Below are positions 18,155 to 27,918 of a stretch of DNA of 42,774 nucleotides, in pieces. The notes under the pieces are model-generated. The model did no database searches and was not told the DNA's origin. It saw only the letters and a list, made by a program, of their open reading frames with translations. The stretch comes from JAFNAG01 sp964353465. Lineage in GTDB: Bacteria; Acidobacteriota; UBA6911. The stretch covers positions 1-42,774 of the forward strand of contig CAYGWQ010000009.1 in assembly GCA_964353465.1 (NCBI GenBank), written 5' to 3'. The translations under genes were made by a program, and so were the position numbers. Every line of letters begins with the position of its first letter. Position 1 is the stretch's first letter.

Positions 18155-19416
18155 TGGCGTTGCCGGCCATCAAGGTCTTTCTCGACCTTGACATTGCGGA
18201 CCCAGGGGCTTTCAGGGCGCCGGACCCAGACAGGGAAAATGCGCGTCCAACTTAGCGGGTCCTGGCGTTTCATCTCCGCGGCATCGAGTCCAAGCCTGCC
18301 GGCCCGTTCGAAGGCAACTTCCGATTTTTCAGTCTCTCCGCGACCTGCAAGTGCCACCCCATGCAGAAAATGAAGAATTCCCTGCTCGGGATGAGCCTTT
18401 ATCAATTCCTCGATGAGTAACATCGTTGCAGTCTCGTCGCGCTGCAAGTGACGCAGTATGCTCAGATTCAGCCCAATCGTCAGATCCGTCTTGGCCAGAT
18501 TCCGTGCTTGGATCAGATTTTGGACGGCAAGCGCATGATCCCCTTTCCGCAGATAGGCAACGCCGAGATTGTTGAGCACTTCTAAAACCCTGCTGCGCTC
18601 CAGGATCGCGTTGTAGGCCTGAATGGCCTCCCCCAGGTTATCCTGCTTGAGATAGCAGGTGCCCAACATGAATTGCGTCTCAGGATAGTATTGAGCTTCT
18701 TTTAGAGCCGGTCTCAGATACTGGACGGCCTTCGTGCAATCGCCGGCTTGAAAAAAATGGGACCCGAGAAAAAACGACGCCTGCGGAAAACTACGGAACA
18801 TCTCGACCGCCTTGAGCAGCTCCTTGGCGCGTTCGGCTTCATCTGCAATTGCCAGGCAGCCGATAAAATAAGCATAGGCGCTATTGGGAATTCCCCTCGT
18901 GCGTGCACTGAAATTCTCCCGTGAGATGGCCACGCTACGGCCGCCTTGCGACAGAATCACCCAGGCGATTTCGTTTTCAAGCTGAGGCAAGGCAGCTGCC
19001 GATCCGTTCGCTACCATCGGCCCGCTCAGCCTCATGGATTTCAGATCAAGCAGCCGAAGTTCGATGCGCAAGCTCTCCTCGTTGCCGGCATAGCTGCCAT
19101 ACACCATGCGATCCGCTGCTGCACGCTGTGCCACCCGAATCATGCTGGCACGACTCAGCACAGAGTTCGGCGGCAGATCCGAGGCTTCGATAAACCTGAT
19201 CCGTTCCTCCCAACTGACCGTCTCCACACCCGGCACCAGGCACTCTTCCGAGAGTGCAATGGCCAGCCCTTCGGCAATCCAGGATAAAGTCTTTATTTTC
19301 GTCAGGTTTTCGGGCGGGAAAATCAGAATCGTGGTGTTAGCGGCTGCGGGCGCGGCCAGGCCAATCAAGAGCAGAATCGACGCAAACAATTGCAGTTGCA
19401 TAGGATTAGATACCAT
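18151..19416 (-). CDS. secreted TPR protein with FlgO/CsgG-like N-terminal domain
   Basis: A protein of up to 421 residues. ATG 19416 gives the longest form; ATG 19401 (MQLQLF) would start directly at the signal peptide (core ILLLIGLAAP, cleavage near AAAN). Residues ~28-150 resemble the periplasmic domain found in FlgO, CsgG and TolB-N relatives: an ILIFPPEN opening, LSWIAEGLAIALSEEC, and AAADRMVYGSYAGNEESLRIELRLLD. About six TPR units follow at ~175-390 (for example FLGSHFFQAGDCTKAVQYL and LGVAYLRKGDHALAVQNL). It is likely periplasmic. No specific function is assigned; the neighbours (tRNA, ABC exporter operon) do not reveal a partner. Confidence 0.7.
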   Translation of the reverse strand: MVSNPMQLQLFASILLLIGLAAPAAANTTILIFPPENLTKIKTLSWIAEGLAIALSEECLVPGVETVSWEERIRFIEASDLPPNSVLSRASMIRVAQRAAADRMVYGSYAGNEESLRIELRLLDLKSMRLSGPMVANGSAAALPQLENEIAWVILSQGGRSVAISRENFSARTRGIPNSAYAYFIGCLAIADEAERAKELLKAVEMFRSFPQASFFLGSHFFQAGDCTKAVQYLRPALKEAQYYPETQFMLGTCYLKQDNLGEAIQAYNAILERSRVLEVLNNLGVAYLRKGDHALAVQNLIQARNLAKTDLTIGLNLSILRHLQRDETATMLLIEELIKAHPEQGILHFLHGVALAGRGETEKSEVAFERAGRLGLDAAEMKRQDPLSWTRIFPVWVRRPESPWVRNVKVEKDLDGRQRH

Positions 19417-19512
19417 TTGTGCAGGCGGGATTTCAAAGCAATTCTGGGCAACCGCATCGCCGGATGCTCACAGCTACTTGTGCCAAGATCCGCAGAACTC
19501 CAGGTCGCCGAG

Positions 19513-20325
19513 CTACTGCTCGAGGACGAATTCCCTCTCCCGTACGATCAGACAGGCTGTGGCCAGAAAGAACGCTGTCAGCAGCACCAGCGTAGCTATG
19601 GCTTCCAGCGGCTCTGTACGCGCTCCGACCAGCATTGCGATGCCCCCAAGCGTATCGCTATGTGGAAAAATCGACTGAAAGTAATGGGTGATCGTCAACT
19701 TTTGGGTGAAGCCGGGCAGGACGGCAACAAACCCTTCCCAACCAAAGGCGTAGGCCAATCCGACCAGTATCGAATGCTTCAGCCACGCGCCCAGTACGCT
19801 AAAAAAGGAGCCATATGCCAAAATAGCCAGAAAAAGGATACCTAGATCCTTGCTCAATGCCCCGAGGTCACTGAACAAAGCCCCCAGATCTGCGCCCAGA
19901 TACAGGATTACGTAACACGCGATCACGGTGGGCATCACCAGGATAGAGCCAATCCATGCCAGAGCCAGAAACTTGCCCAGCATGATTGCCGGTTTGGGAA
20001 TCGGACGCGTAAACAGGTAGGTCAGGGTCTTCCCCTCTACCTCTTCCGATACCAGCGCGGTACCGTAAAAGAGCGTGACGAAAACCACCAGAAAGCGCAG
20101 CATGGCGGTAGACATTAAAATGCCGAAGATCTGGGAAGCGGTGAGTGCCGCGGGCACCAGGTTGAAGGCGAGTATCAAGCGGCCGAGCACGGCAAGGCCG
20201 AGCACTATCAATGAAATCAACAGGACAAACACCGTCTTCTTGCTCCAGAACAGGGTGTCGAGCGTGAGATAGGCAATTGTCCTGATATCGCGCCATCCTT
20301 TGGTGAGACTGATCTTCCCCGCCAT
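19513..20325 (-). CDS. ABC-2 type transporter permease (second of operon)
   Basis: A 270-residue integral membrane protein with six predicted helices and the ABC-2 permease layout, including a first helix FVLLISLIVLGLAVLG and the cytoplasmic EEVEGKTLTYLFTRPIPK segment typical of this family. The ATG at 20325 follows AGGTGAG. It begins 8 bp after the ATPase gene 20334-21257 and is the last gene of the four-gene ABC operon. It should form a channel half-unit with that ATPase. The substrate cannot be inferred. Confidence 0.85.
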   Translation of the reverse strand: MAGKISLTKGWRDIRTIAYLTLDTLFWSKKTVFVLLISLIVLGLAVLGRLILAFNLVPAALTASQIFGILMSTAMLRFLVVFVTLFYGTALVSEEVEGKTLTYLFTRPIPKPAIMLGKFLALAWIGSILVMPTVIACYVILYLGADLGALFSDLGALSKDLGILFLAILAYGSFFSVLGAWLKHSILVGLAYAFGWEGFVAVLPGFTQKLTITHYFQSIFPHSDTLGGIAMLVGARTEPLEAIATLVLLTAFFLATACLIVREREFVLEQ

Positions 20326-20333
20326 GAGCTCAC

Positions 20334-21257
20334 CTACTTCACCAGATAGTGGAAAACCGCCTGCAGATTGTCATCCGGAGATGTGATTTCCTCGAGTTCG
20401 ATATCGTGATCAAGCATCCACCCAGGCAGCCGGCTGTAGAAAGCGTCGGGTTTGCGCGTTTCCACGGTGAGGCCGTGGCCGTCCGGCTTGAAGCGGACAC
20501 CTTCCACATCCGGGAAACCCACGATCGCCTCCGCCAGCCTGCGCGGTGCTGAACATCGAATGTAGATGTTGTGCGGCTGCTGATCGATCAGATCACGGAT
20601 TTGATGGACATCGCCCTCCGCCAGGATCTGCCCGTTATGCATGAGCAGGATCGTCGGGGTCATTGCCTCGATCTCATGCAGGATGTGGCTGGAGACGATA
20701 ACGCACTTGCCTTCCCGGCCCCAACGGCGCACCATCTGGATCGTCTCGTGCCTTCCAGTCGGATCCATGCCTGCCAGGGGCTCATCCAGAACGAGGACCT
20801 CGGGATCATGGGCTATCGCCTGGGCCATCTTGATCCGCTGCCGCATCCCTTTACTATATGCTGCGATCTTCTTGTCGCGTGCCGGGGTGAGTTTGACCGT
20901 TTCGAGCGCTTCCTTCACCCGCCGGGCGACTTCGGCTTCGGGAAAACCATGCATTTGCAGGAGCGCTGCGAGAAACTCGGAACCGGTCATGCGCTCATAG
21001 AAAGAGTCCTGATCCGGACAAAAGCCGAGGCGATGGAACAAGGGATAATTGTTCCATAGGCGCTCGCCGAAAAGGGTGACCTCGCCCTGGCTCGGCCGCA
21101 ACTGTCCGGTGATCAACTTCATCAGAGTCGATTTGCCGGCGCCATTTGGACCCAAAAGTCCGACAACTCCCGGTCCGATCGTGAAACTGACATTATTGAC
21201 GGCGATAACCTGGCCGTACCATTTCGACAGGGAGCGCCCTTCGAGGACGGTCGTCAC
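20334..21257 (-). CDS. ABC transporter ATPase (second of operon)
   Basis: A 307-residue ATPase. Motifs: Walker A LLGPNGAGKST, Q-loop near LGFCPDQDSFY, signature YSKGMRQRIKMAQ, Walker B VLVLDEPLAGMDP and H-loop SSHILHE. The C-terminal ~90 residues are the accessory domain typical of ABC-2 exporter ATPases. The start is GTG 21257: it overlaps the TGA of the upstream permease (GTGA) and has GGAGGTGG before it. The open frame continues further upstream, but that part only overlaps the permease and is not coding. The overlap indicates translational coupling. Confidence 0.92.
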   Translation of the reverse strand: MTTVLEGRSLSKWYGQVIAVNNVSFTIGPGVVGLLGPNGAGKSTLMKLITGQLRPSQGEVTLFGERLWNNYPLFHRLGFCPDQDSFYERMTGSEFLAALLQMHGFPEAEVARRVKEALETVKLTPARDKKIAAYSKGMRQRIKMAQAIAHDPEVLVLDEPLAGMDPTGRHETIQMVRRWGREGKCVIVSSHILHEIEAMTPTILLMHNGQILAEGDVHQIRDLIDQQPHNIYIRCSAPRRLAEAIVGFPDVEGVRFKPDGHGLTVETRKPDAFYSRLPGWMLDHDIELEEITSPDDNLQAVFHYLVK

Positions 21258-22099
21258 TTCACCACCTCCACCGCTCGAATCCTGCTGTGGATGATCCAGG
21301 CACTTCCTGTCATCACGGCCGCCAGCACCGCCGCAGAAATCCACGGCGACACGGGGAAACCGAGGGGCGTGCGAAACAGCAGGTCCCCTACCTGCGTCAG
21401 GTTGTTTGACAGCGACACCCAGGCGACCGCCTTGGTGTCCAGGAGCTGGCTCAGGATGCCGTACAGAACCTGGCTGAAGAAAACCACGGCCGCGAAAAAA
21501 ATGCCGGCGAACCGGCTGCTTCGGTTCAGGGAGGACAGCGCGAGCACAATGAAGGCATTGGCGAACACAATGATCAGGGAATAGCCAATGATCGGCAGCA
21601 CAACCCATGAGTATTGCCGCAGAAATTGCAGATCCGAATGAAAGGCTGCCGCGAGCAGGAACAGGAGGAGCCCCGGGACCAGCGTGGACAGGGCGATAAA
21701 AAACACCACCACGCCGAGCTTGCCGACCAGATAGTCACGCCGCGTGATGGCCTTGGAAAGATAAATCTGCAGCGCGTTCGCCTTCAGATCATTGGCGATC
21801 AGGCCGGCCCCGGAGAAAATGGCGATAATAAAAGTAAAAAGGTATAACTGATACGTGAGAAAGTTTTCGAAGAACCTCTCATCCACCCTGATGAGTTGGA
21901 TCCGTCCCATGACCACTGCGAAGTACAGCATGACGCAGCGCACCAGAAACGGGATCATCGATAGAAAGAGGAGCACCAGGAAGCTCTTCCGTTTCGTGAG
22001 CAGGAGAATTCCCTGTCGCGTGATAACCCACCAGCGGTACGGGTGCGAGGTCCATTCGCCTGCCCAGTGCTGATAGCTCAGATCGTGAATGGGCATCAT
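21254..22099 (-). CDS. ABC-2 type transporter permease (first of operon)
   Basis: A 281-residue membrane protein starting at ATG 22099 (or 22096), placed just after AGGAG; a GTG at 22123 is a less likely start. It has a short amphipathic N-terminus (PIHDLSYQHWAGEW), the first helix near FLVLLFLSMIPFLVRC, the segment SGAGLIANDLKANALQIYLSKAITRRDYLVGK typical of ABC-2 permeases (given here by its ends only in meaning), and six helices in total. It lies between its likely ATPase (22176-23096) and the second ATPase, and overlaps the latter by 4 nt. Confidence 0.85.
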   Translation of the reverse strand: MMPIHDLSYQHWAGEWTSHPYRWWVITRQGILLLTKRKSFLVLLFLSMIPFLVRCVMLYFAVVMGRIQLIRVDERFFENFLTYQLYLFTFIIAIFSGAGLIANDLKANALQIYLSKAITRRDYLVGKLGVVVFFIALSTLVPGLLLFLLAAAFHSDLQFLRQYSWVVLPIIGYSLIIVFANAFIVLALSSLNRSSRFAGIFFAAVVFFSQVLYGILSQLLDTKAVAWVSLSNNLTQVGDLLFRTPLGFPVSPWISAAVLAAVMTGSAWIIHSRIRAVEVVK

Positions 22100-22175
22100 C
22101 GTCTCCTGAACCGCAACGCTCACTAAGACCCCAATGGAGGAGGCAACCAGCCTCCAGATCCTGTAGGTCTGTGGC

Positions 22176-23096
<921 letters not shown>

Positions 23097-23294
23097 AAGG
23101 CCCTCGCTTTTTTCGCCTTTGATACGCTAAAAACCTGATAATAGTTCAAAATATGGCGACTGCAGATAGCCGACACCAAAGACCGCCGGCCTGGATATGC
23201 AACGATCCATCGAATCTTCAACCGCAAAGGATAAAACCGGCCCGAGACTTGCCATGTGAGCCAGGGACGCATAGAATATACTCGAGATTCTGTT

Positions 23295-23645
23295 ATGAAG
23301 CGATGCACAATGTTTACTGCGGTTCTGCTGCTGTTGGCAGTGGCGTTGCCTGCCTTGGAGGCCGGACAGTTCCGCCTGCTCGGTGGGGCGGGCGCCAGCA
23401 AGATGATCGTTATCTCCCAGAGCCTCGGTAAACCGCGATATATCCTCGACGCATCCACCGCCAAAATCACGGTGGACGGCAAGCCTGCGGAATTCAAGGA
23501 ACTCTTCAGCTACAGCATCATCAACGTAAAATTCGAGCTAAAAAAATCCTCCAAGGATGGAATCAACATTGACGGCACGGCTTCAGAAATCCGCATCCTT
23601 ACGCCGGAGCAGCCAAAAAAGACCATCAAAACGCAGCCAAGTTGA
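23295..23645 (+). CDS. small secreted protein of unknown function
   Basis: A 116-residue protein. ATG 23295 begins a clear signal peptide (MKRCTMFTAVLLLLAVALPALEA, hydrophobic core residues 7-20, cleavage after LEA). The mature part is basic, with alternating hydrophobic residues suggesting a small beta domain (FRLLGG, MIVISQ, AKITVDGKPAEF, IINVKFELKK), and ends in a Lys/Gln-rich tail. I recognise no family. It is transcribed divergently from the ABC operon. Confidence 0.55.
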   Translation: MKRCTMFTAVLLLLAVALPALEAGQFRLLGGAGASKMIVISQSLGKPRYILDASTAKITVDGKPAEFKELFSYSIINVKFELKKSSKDGINIDGTASEIRILTPEQPKKTIKTQPS

Positions 23646-23976
23646 ACACTCCAATCCCCGGTCCTCCCACGCAGCTAAACATCCAAAAAATTTTCTTCGC
23701 CGCGGCTCTTAATTTTGCATATAATCCCTATGTCCGGCATGCTCCGCCGGGCCACGTGAAAACCCCTCCGCAGTTCCTGGGAAGGTTTTTATAAGCCCTT
23801 TATTATTAATATTTACCCGGTGAAAGGCCATGGTTGGTGTCTATGACACAGATCAACGCGGACCGGAAAAACTCGCGTAACTCGAGCATCGGGAACGACT
23901 TTCAGGTTTGGATTGCAGCATCGGAGGCTGAACCGGCTGCCGGATATAAAACTCCCTGCGACCGGTTGGAGGTATC
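23646..23976. other. AT-richer leader region before the metallopeptidase gene
   Basis: A 331 bp gap. It contains TATAAT at 23720-23725 with no convincing -35, an AT-rich stretch (TTTATTATTAATATTT, about 23800-23815), and a GGCGG/CCGCC-type short hairpin near 23740. The last 8 bases before ATG 23977 include GGAGG. There is no recognisable riboswitch or small gene; a long untranslated leader is possible. Confidence 0.35.
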
Positions 23977-25026
23977 ATGACTTCAGCCTTGCAATATGAA
24001 GACAACTGGGAAACCGAACGGTATGCCCTCCTAACATCGCGGGTCTGCGACCTCAAGCTCAACTTTGAGGATACGCTTATAAGTCGCTGCATAAAAAAGC
24101 TTTATGACGAACTGGCGTTGAAAAAACTGCTTTTCCGACCGCGATATTATTTCACTTGCGAGGGAGATGAATGGGGGTGTCCGAATCGCGTCCCGGTCAT
24201 CGGCATCCCGTTTCATTTGGCTGATAACCGGCTGACCCGCATTGAAAAGGAGATTGGGTATACCGCTTATGACAAAGGGGACCTGATGGTGCTCCTGCGG
24301 CATGAGACCGGCCACGCCATCAACTATGCCTACCAGCTCTATACCACACCGGAATGGAAGGAAGTATTTGGTGATTTTAGCAAGACTTACCCTGATAACT
24401 TCAGGTTTAAGTTTAACCCCTACAGCCGTAATTATGTGAAGAGCCAAGGGGACCCCAAGTACTATGCCCAGGCTCATCCGGATGAGGACTTCGCTGAAAC
24501 TTTCGCCGTATGGCTGACTCCGCGCGCGAACTGGCGGGTAGTCTATCGCAACTGGCCGGCCTTGAAAAAGCTCGAGTATTTGGATCAGTTAATGCAGACT
24601 CTCCGTTTTAAGAAGCCGCACATCGTTACCGGGCAGTTGGACTCCCCATACGACTCCAAGACCTATACGCTGATTGAGTACTATGGTGAAAATCTTGATG
24701 ATTACAAGGACAACGCCCTGGGCATTTACGACGAAGATTTGAGGTGGATTTTCCCGGCTCAATCAGCAAATGGCCACAACAATTACCTGCCGGCCAAGGA
24801 TCTCATCCGGAGAAATAGGCGCTTTCTCATCGCCACCATTGCCAGTTGGACAGGAGCCCGGGAGAAGGTGGTCAGTCCTGTAGTGAGCAAATTCTTTCAG
24901 CGCTGTCGGGACATGGGTCTGAAGTTGCCTGCCGATGATGAGAAATACCGTCTAGCTTCACTCACGGCACTAGGGACGACCGTGGTCATGAACTACCTGC
25001 ACACCGGCCGCTATATCCCTGACTGA
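23977..25026 (+). CDS. putative zinc-binding metallopeptidase (Peptidase_Mx-like)
   Basis: A 349-residue, probably cytoplasmic protein (no signal peptide). Zinc motif: LLRHETGHAINYAY (HExxH near residue 108). About 60 residues later comes AHPDEDFAETFAVWL, where a downstream Glu can serve as third ligand. The same two blocks characterise the putative zinc metallopeptidase family Peptidase_Mx, and the intervening FGDF and YAQAHP stretches also fit. The C-terminal ~150 residues (YYGENLDDYKDNALGIYDEDLRW onward, cited by its ends) do not match a domain I know. The ATG follows GGAGG. Neighbours are not informative. Peptidase activity is inferred from the motif alone. Confidence 0.7.
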   Translation: MTSALQYEDNWETERYALLTSRVCDLKLNFEDTLISRCIKKLYDELALKKLLFRPRYYFTCEGDEWGCPNRVPVIGIPFHLADNRLTRIEKEIGYTAYDKGDLMVLLRHETGHAINYAYQLYTTPEWKEVFGDFSKTYPDNFRFKFNPYSRNYVKSQGDPKYYAQAHPDEDFAETFAVWLTPRANWRVVYRNWPALKKLEYLDQLMQTLRFKKPHIVTGQLDSPYDSKTYTLIEYYGENLDDYKDNALGIYDEDLRWIFPAQSANGHNNYLPAKDLIRRNRRFLIATIASWTGAREKVVSPVVSKFFQRCRDMGLKLPADDEKYRLASLTALGTTVVMNYLHTGRYIPD

Positions 25027-25094
25027 ACGGTATTAAACACTGCGTGGAAAGAGGCCGTCCCGCAATAAGACCGGCGCTTCGCGATTCTCAGTCC

Positions 25095-26594
25095 TCAACC
25101 AAAGAACAGCTTCACCGAACTGCTGGTAAGCGTTTGGATCCGGTCCCAGAAGAACATGAGGCCGGCCGTCGGCAGCAGCATGATCCAGAGAAGGATTTGG
25201 CTCGACCAGGAAAGCCGGATCACGCCACCCGCTCCTCCATCAGCTTCCGCATCGATGATCATGGTCTTGATCACGCGCGCGTAATAATAAACCGCGATGA
25301 CGCTATTGAGCGCGCCGACCACTGCATACCAGGCCAGATCCCGATTGACTGCGGCTCCGAAAACATACAGCTTGCCAAAAAACCCGGCGAAGGGGGGGAT
25401 ACCCATGAGGGAGAGCATGAAGACGGTCATGGATATGGTAAGGAACGGAGACCTGCGCCAGAGGCCCTGATAGTGCTTCAGGTCGAAGCTTCCTGTGCGA
25501 TTGTAGATTTCAATCACAATCAGGAATGCTCCCAGGTTCATGAACAAATAGGTGATCAGATACACCAGTATTGACTGCAGGCCTTGCGCCGTCATCACAA
25601 CGGCTCCCATGAGGATATAGCCGGCATGGGCGATCGAGGAGTAGGCCAGCATGCGTTTCATGTTGTCCTGACGCAATGCCGCGAGGTTTCCGAGCGTCAT
25701 CGTGACCACCGAGATCATCAGCACCAGCAGCATCCAGTTCATGGAAGAAATAGGCCCCCAGACGGAACCGCCGCTCCCAGCATTCGACAGGCTATTGAAG
25801 AAAAAACGAATGAGCGTCGCAAAACCCGCTGCCTTGGGAGCCACACTGAGAAATGCCGTTACCGGAGTGGGGGCGCCGGTGTAAACGTCAGGGCACCAGA
25901 AGTGGAATGGCACCGATGCGGTCTTGAATCCGAAGCCGGCCAGGATGAAAACGGTCGCGACAAGCAACATCAAGGAGTTGTTCCCTCCTCCGGCCCCCTG
26001 GGCAATGGCATCCCGGATTAGCGCCATCTTGGTAGTGCCCGTAAGGCCGAACAGCAGCGTGATGCCGTACAGCATGGAACCGGTGGAGACCGCCCCGAAC
26101 AGAATGTACTTCAGCGAAGCTTCATTGGACTGCCGATCTCTGCTCAGATATCCAACCATGATGTAGCTGCTCAGCGACACCATCTCCAGAGACAGGAAAA
26201 GCATCAGCATGTCGACGGCAGAGGCCAGGAGCACCATGCCGAGGGTTACTCCGAGCAGCAACGTGTAAAACTCACCGATATGATCCTTCGAGATCTCCTT
26301 GGATCCCGGCGTGGCCAACAAAATCAGGAAGGAGGTAAGAATCAGGAAGCCCTTGAAGAAGACGGCCATCGGGTCCAACGCCACCATGCCAAAGAAAAGC
26401 GTTCCTTGCGGGGCGGTAAACTGGGGTACCGTGTAGGCAAGAGCCAGCAGCAGACCGAGGGCGGTTACCAGGAAGGTCGTGCTTTTCCGGATCGCGGGAG
26501 CCGCCAGGTCCACCACAACGACGGCGAGCAGCGCCAGGGTCAGGATGATTTCCGGATAGAAGGCATGCAGGTCTTGTAGAATCTGTGGATTCAT
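25095..26594 (-). CDS. nuoN: NADH-quinone oxidoreductase subunit N
   Basis: A 499-residue, ~14-helix antiporter-like subunit of complex I. Marks are the discontinuous-helix region with LFGAVSTGSMLYGITLLFG, the conserved Lys/His segment FGFKTASVPFHFWCPDVYTG, and TPVTAFLSVAPKAAGF. It pumps protons in the membrane arm. It starts only 3 bp after nuoK; in most nuo operons nuoL and nuoM stand between these two genes. It is the last gene of the operon. Confidence 0.95.
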   Translation of the reverse strand: MNPQILQDLHAFYPEIILTLALLAVVVVDLAAPAIRKSTTFLVTALGLLLALAYTVPQFTAPQGTLFFGMVALDPMAVFFKGFLILTSFLILLATPGSKEISKDHIGEFYTLLLGVTLGMVLLASAVDMLMLFLSLEMVSLSSYIMVGYLSRDRQSNEASLKYILFGAVSTGSMLYGITLLFGLTGTTKMALIRDAIAQGAGGGNNSLMLLVATVFILAGFGFKTASVPFHFWCPDVYTGAPTPVTAFLSVAPKAAGFATLIRFFFNSLSNAGSGGSVWGPISSMNWMLLVLMISVVTMTLGNLAALRQDNMKRMLAYSSIAHAGYILMGAVVMTAQGLQSILVYLITYLFMNLGAFLIVIEIYNRTGSFDLKHYQGLWRRSPFLTISMTVFMLSLMGIPPFAGFFGKLYVFGAAVNRDLAWYAVVGALNSVIAVYYYARVIKTMIIDAEADGGAGGVIRLSWSSQILLWIMLLPTAGLMFFWDRIQTLTSSSVKLFFG

Positions 26595-26597
26595 GAC

Positions 26598-26903
26598 TTA
26601 TCCCTTGAGCGTGTCAGCCTTGTCCAGGTTTACCGATTTGAGCAGCCGATACATCGACAGGACGATGGCAAGAGCCACGGCTGCCTCGGCGGCTGCGATG
26701 ACGATCACAAAGATGGCAAACAACTGGCCGTCGAGGTTTGCGGATGAGAATCTGGAAAACGCCACCAGATTGATGTTGGCTGAGTTCAGGATGAGTTCGA
26801 TGCCCATGAGCACGTTGACGGCATTTTTGCGGGTCAGAACGGCCATGATACCCAGCGAAAAGAGCGCGGCACTGATGACGAGATAGTGGCTTAGCCCAAT
26901 CAT
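26598..26903 (-). CDS. nuoK: NADH-quinone oxidoreductase subunit K
   Basis: A 101-residue, three-helix membrane subunit. It shows the two conserved membrane glutamates of the proton path (LMGIELILNSANINL and AAEAAVALAIVLS). Its start overlaps the nuoJ stop by 4 nt (ATGA), implying coupled translation. Length is normal for NuoK. Confidence 0.96.
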   Translation of the reverse strand: MIGLSHYLVISAALFSLGIMAVLTRKNAVNVLMGIELILNSANINLVAFSRFSSANLDGQLFAIFVIVIAAAEAAVALAIVLSMYRLLKSVNLDKADTLKG

Positions 26904-27406
26904 TCGGATTTTCTCCTGACAATCATTGCCGCCCCAATCAGGGCGATGAGCAGAAAGATCGAAGCGAGTTCGAAGGGGAGGATGTAGTCCTTCATGAAAA
27001 GCTCCCCGATTCCCGCGGTTGTCGGGTTCAGCGCTCGTGTCCCCCCGCTGTGCCAGGTTGTCCTCATCATGACATAGACCAGGGTAAGGAATACGACGGT
27101 CACCAAGGCGAGCCCGGGCCAGAATTGATACGTCTCCGATTTCAGTTTCATGTCATAGAGCTTGTGGGTCAACATGACGCCGAAGATCAAGAGCACAAGA
27201 ATGCCCCCCACATAGATCACCATCTGTGCCGCAGCGAGAAAATCTGCCCCCAGGAAGACATAAAGCGCGGCTACGCCGAAAAAGGTGAAAAGCAGGGCAA
27301 AGGCAGAGTGGACAATATTCCTGGCAAACACGACCACAGCCGCTGAGAGCACCGTCATGGCCGCGAAAAAGTAAAAAGCTATTAGCGTGAGGATATTTGC
27401 ATCCAT
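26900..27406 (-). CDS. nuoJ: NADH-quinone oxidoreductase subunit J
   Basis: A 168-residue membrane subunit with five helices (AFYFFAAMTVLSAAVVVFAR, then LGADFLAAAQMVIYVGGILVLLIFG region). ATG 27406 is preferred to an upstream in-frame codon at 27472 because it starts at the first helix and lies 4 bp after the nuoI stop. The AAQMVIYVGGILVL stretch with the pi-bulge helix is typical of NuoJ. Confidence 0.95.
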   Translation of the reverse strand: MDANILTLIAFYFFAAMTVLSAAVVVFARNIVHSAFALLFTFFGVAALYVFLGADFLAAAQMVIYVGGILVLLIFGVMLTHKLYDMKLKSETYQFWPGLALVTVVFLTLVYVMMRTTWHSGGTRALNPTTAGIGELFMKDYILPFELASIFLLIALIGAAMIVRRKSE

Positions 27407-27410
27407 AGAG

Positions 27411-27899
27411 TTATGCCTTGTCTGCAGGAGGTTCCTTGGCGGGTTGGGTATATAAGGGTTTGTCCACCGCAAAATGGTATACGTGATCCTTTTTGTCGTA
27501 AACCGAGTACTCGTATTCCGGTGTCATCACCAGGCAATGAGTCGGGCACGGAAAAGTACAAAGCGAGCAGTAGCAGCAGAGTGTCATGTCGATGTCGAAC
27601 AGGTAGGTCCGCAATTTGATCGATGTACCGTCGGAGGCGAAGATCGGCGGCTCATCTTTCCCGCGCTTCTCCGTTTCAATGAAGATGCAATCCGTAGGAC
27701 AAGCCCGTGCGCACTGTCCGCAACCGATGCAGTCCTCGATCTTGTTGAACAGCCTCCCCCGTGACCGTTCCGGCATGGGCCACTTTTCGGTCGGGTACTG
27801 GAGCGTCACCGAGCGCGTGAAAAGATGGAGCCAGGCCACCCACATCGACCGGGCTACTGTGGCAATCCCAAGCCAGACATCCCTGAAATAAGTCCTCAT
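27411..27899 (-). CDS. nuoI: NADH-quinone oxidoreductase subunit I
   Basis: A 162-residue ferredoxin-like subunit with two 4Fe-4S sites, CIGCGQCARACP and CCYCSLCTFPCP (the N6a/N6b clusters that hand electrons to NuoB). The N-terminal amphipathic helix region (FRDVWLGIATVARSMWVAWL) attaches it to the membrane arm. It differs clearly from the other NuoI-like gene at 38953-39444. The start lies 19 bp after nuoH. Confidence 0.94.
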   Translation of the reverse strand: MRTYFRDVWLGIATVARSMWVAWLHLFTRSVTLQYPTEKWPMPERSRGRLFNKIEDCIGCGQCARACPTDCIFIETEKRGKDEPPIFASDGTSIKLRTYLFDIDMTLCCYCSLCTFPCPTHCLVMTPEYEYSVYDKKDHVYHFAVDKPLYTQPAKEPPADKA

Positions 27900-27918
27900 A
27901 GCAAGCCTCAGTGAATCT

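Noticed and set aside
23646..23976. Possible riboswitch in the long leader of the metallopeptidase gene
   Set aside because: I could not match the sequence to any riboswitch core; only small, unremarkable stems are visible.
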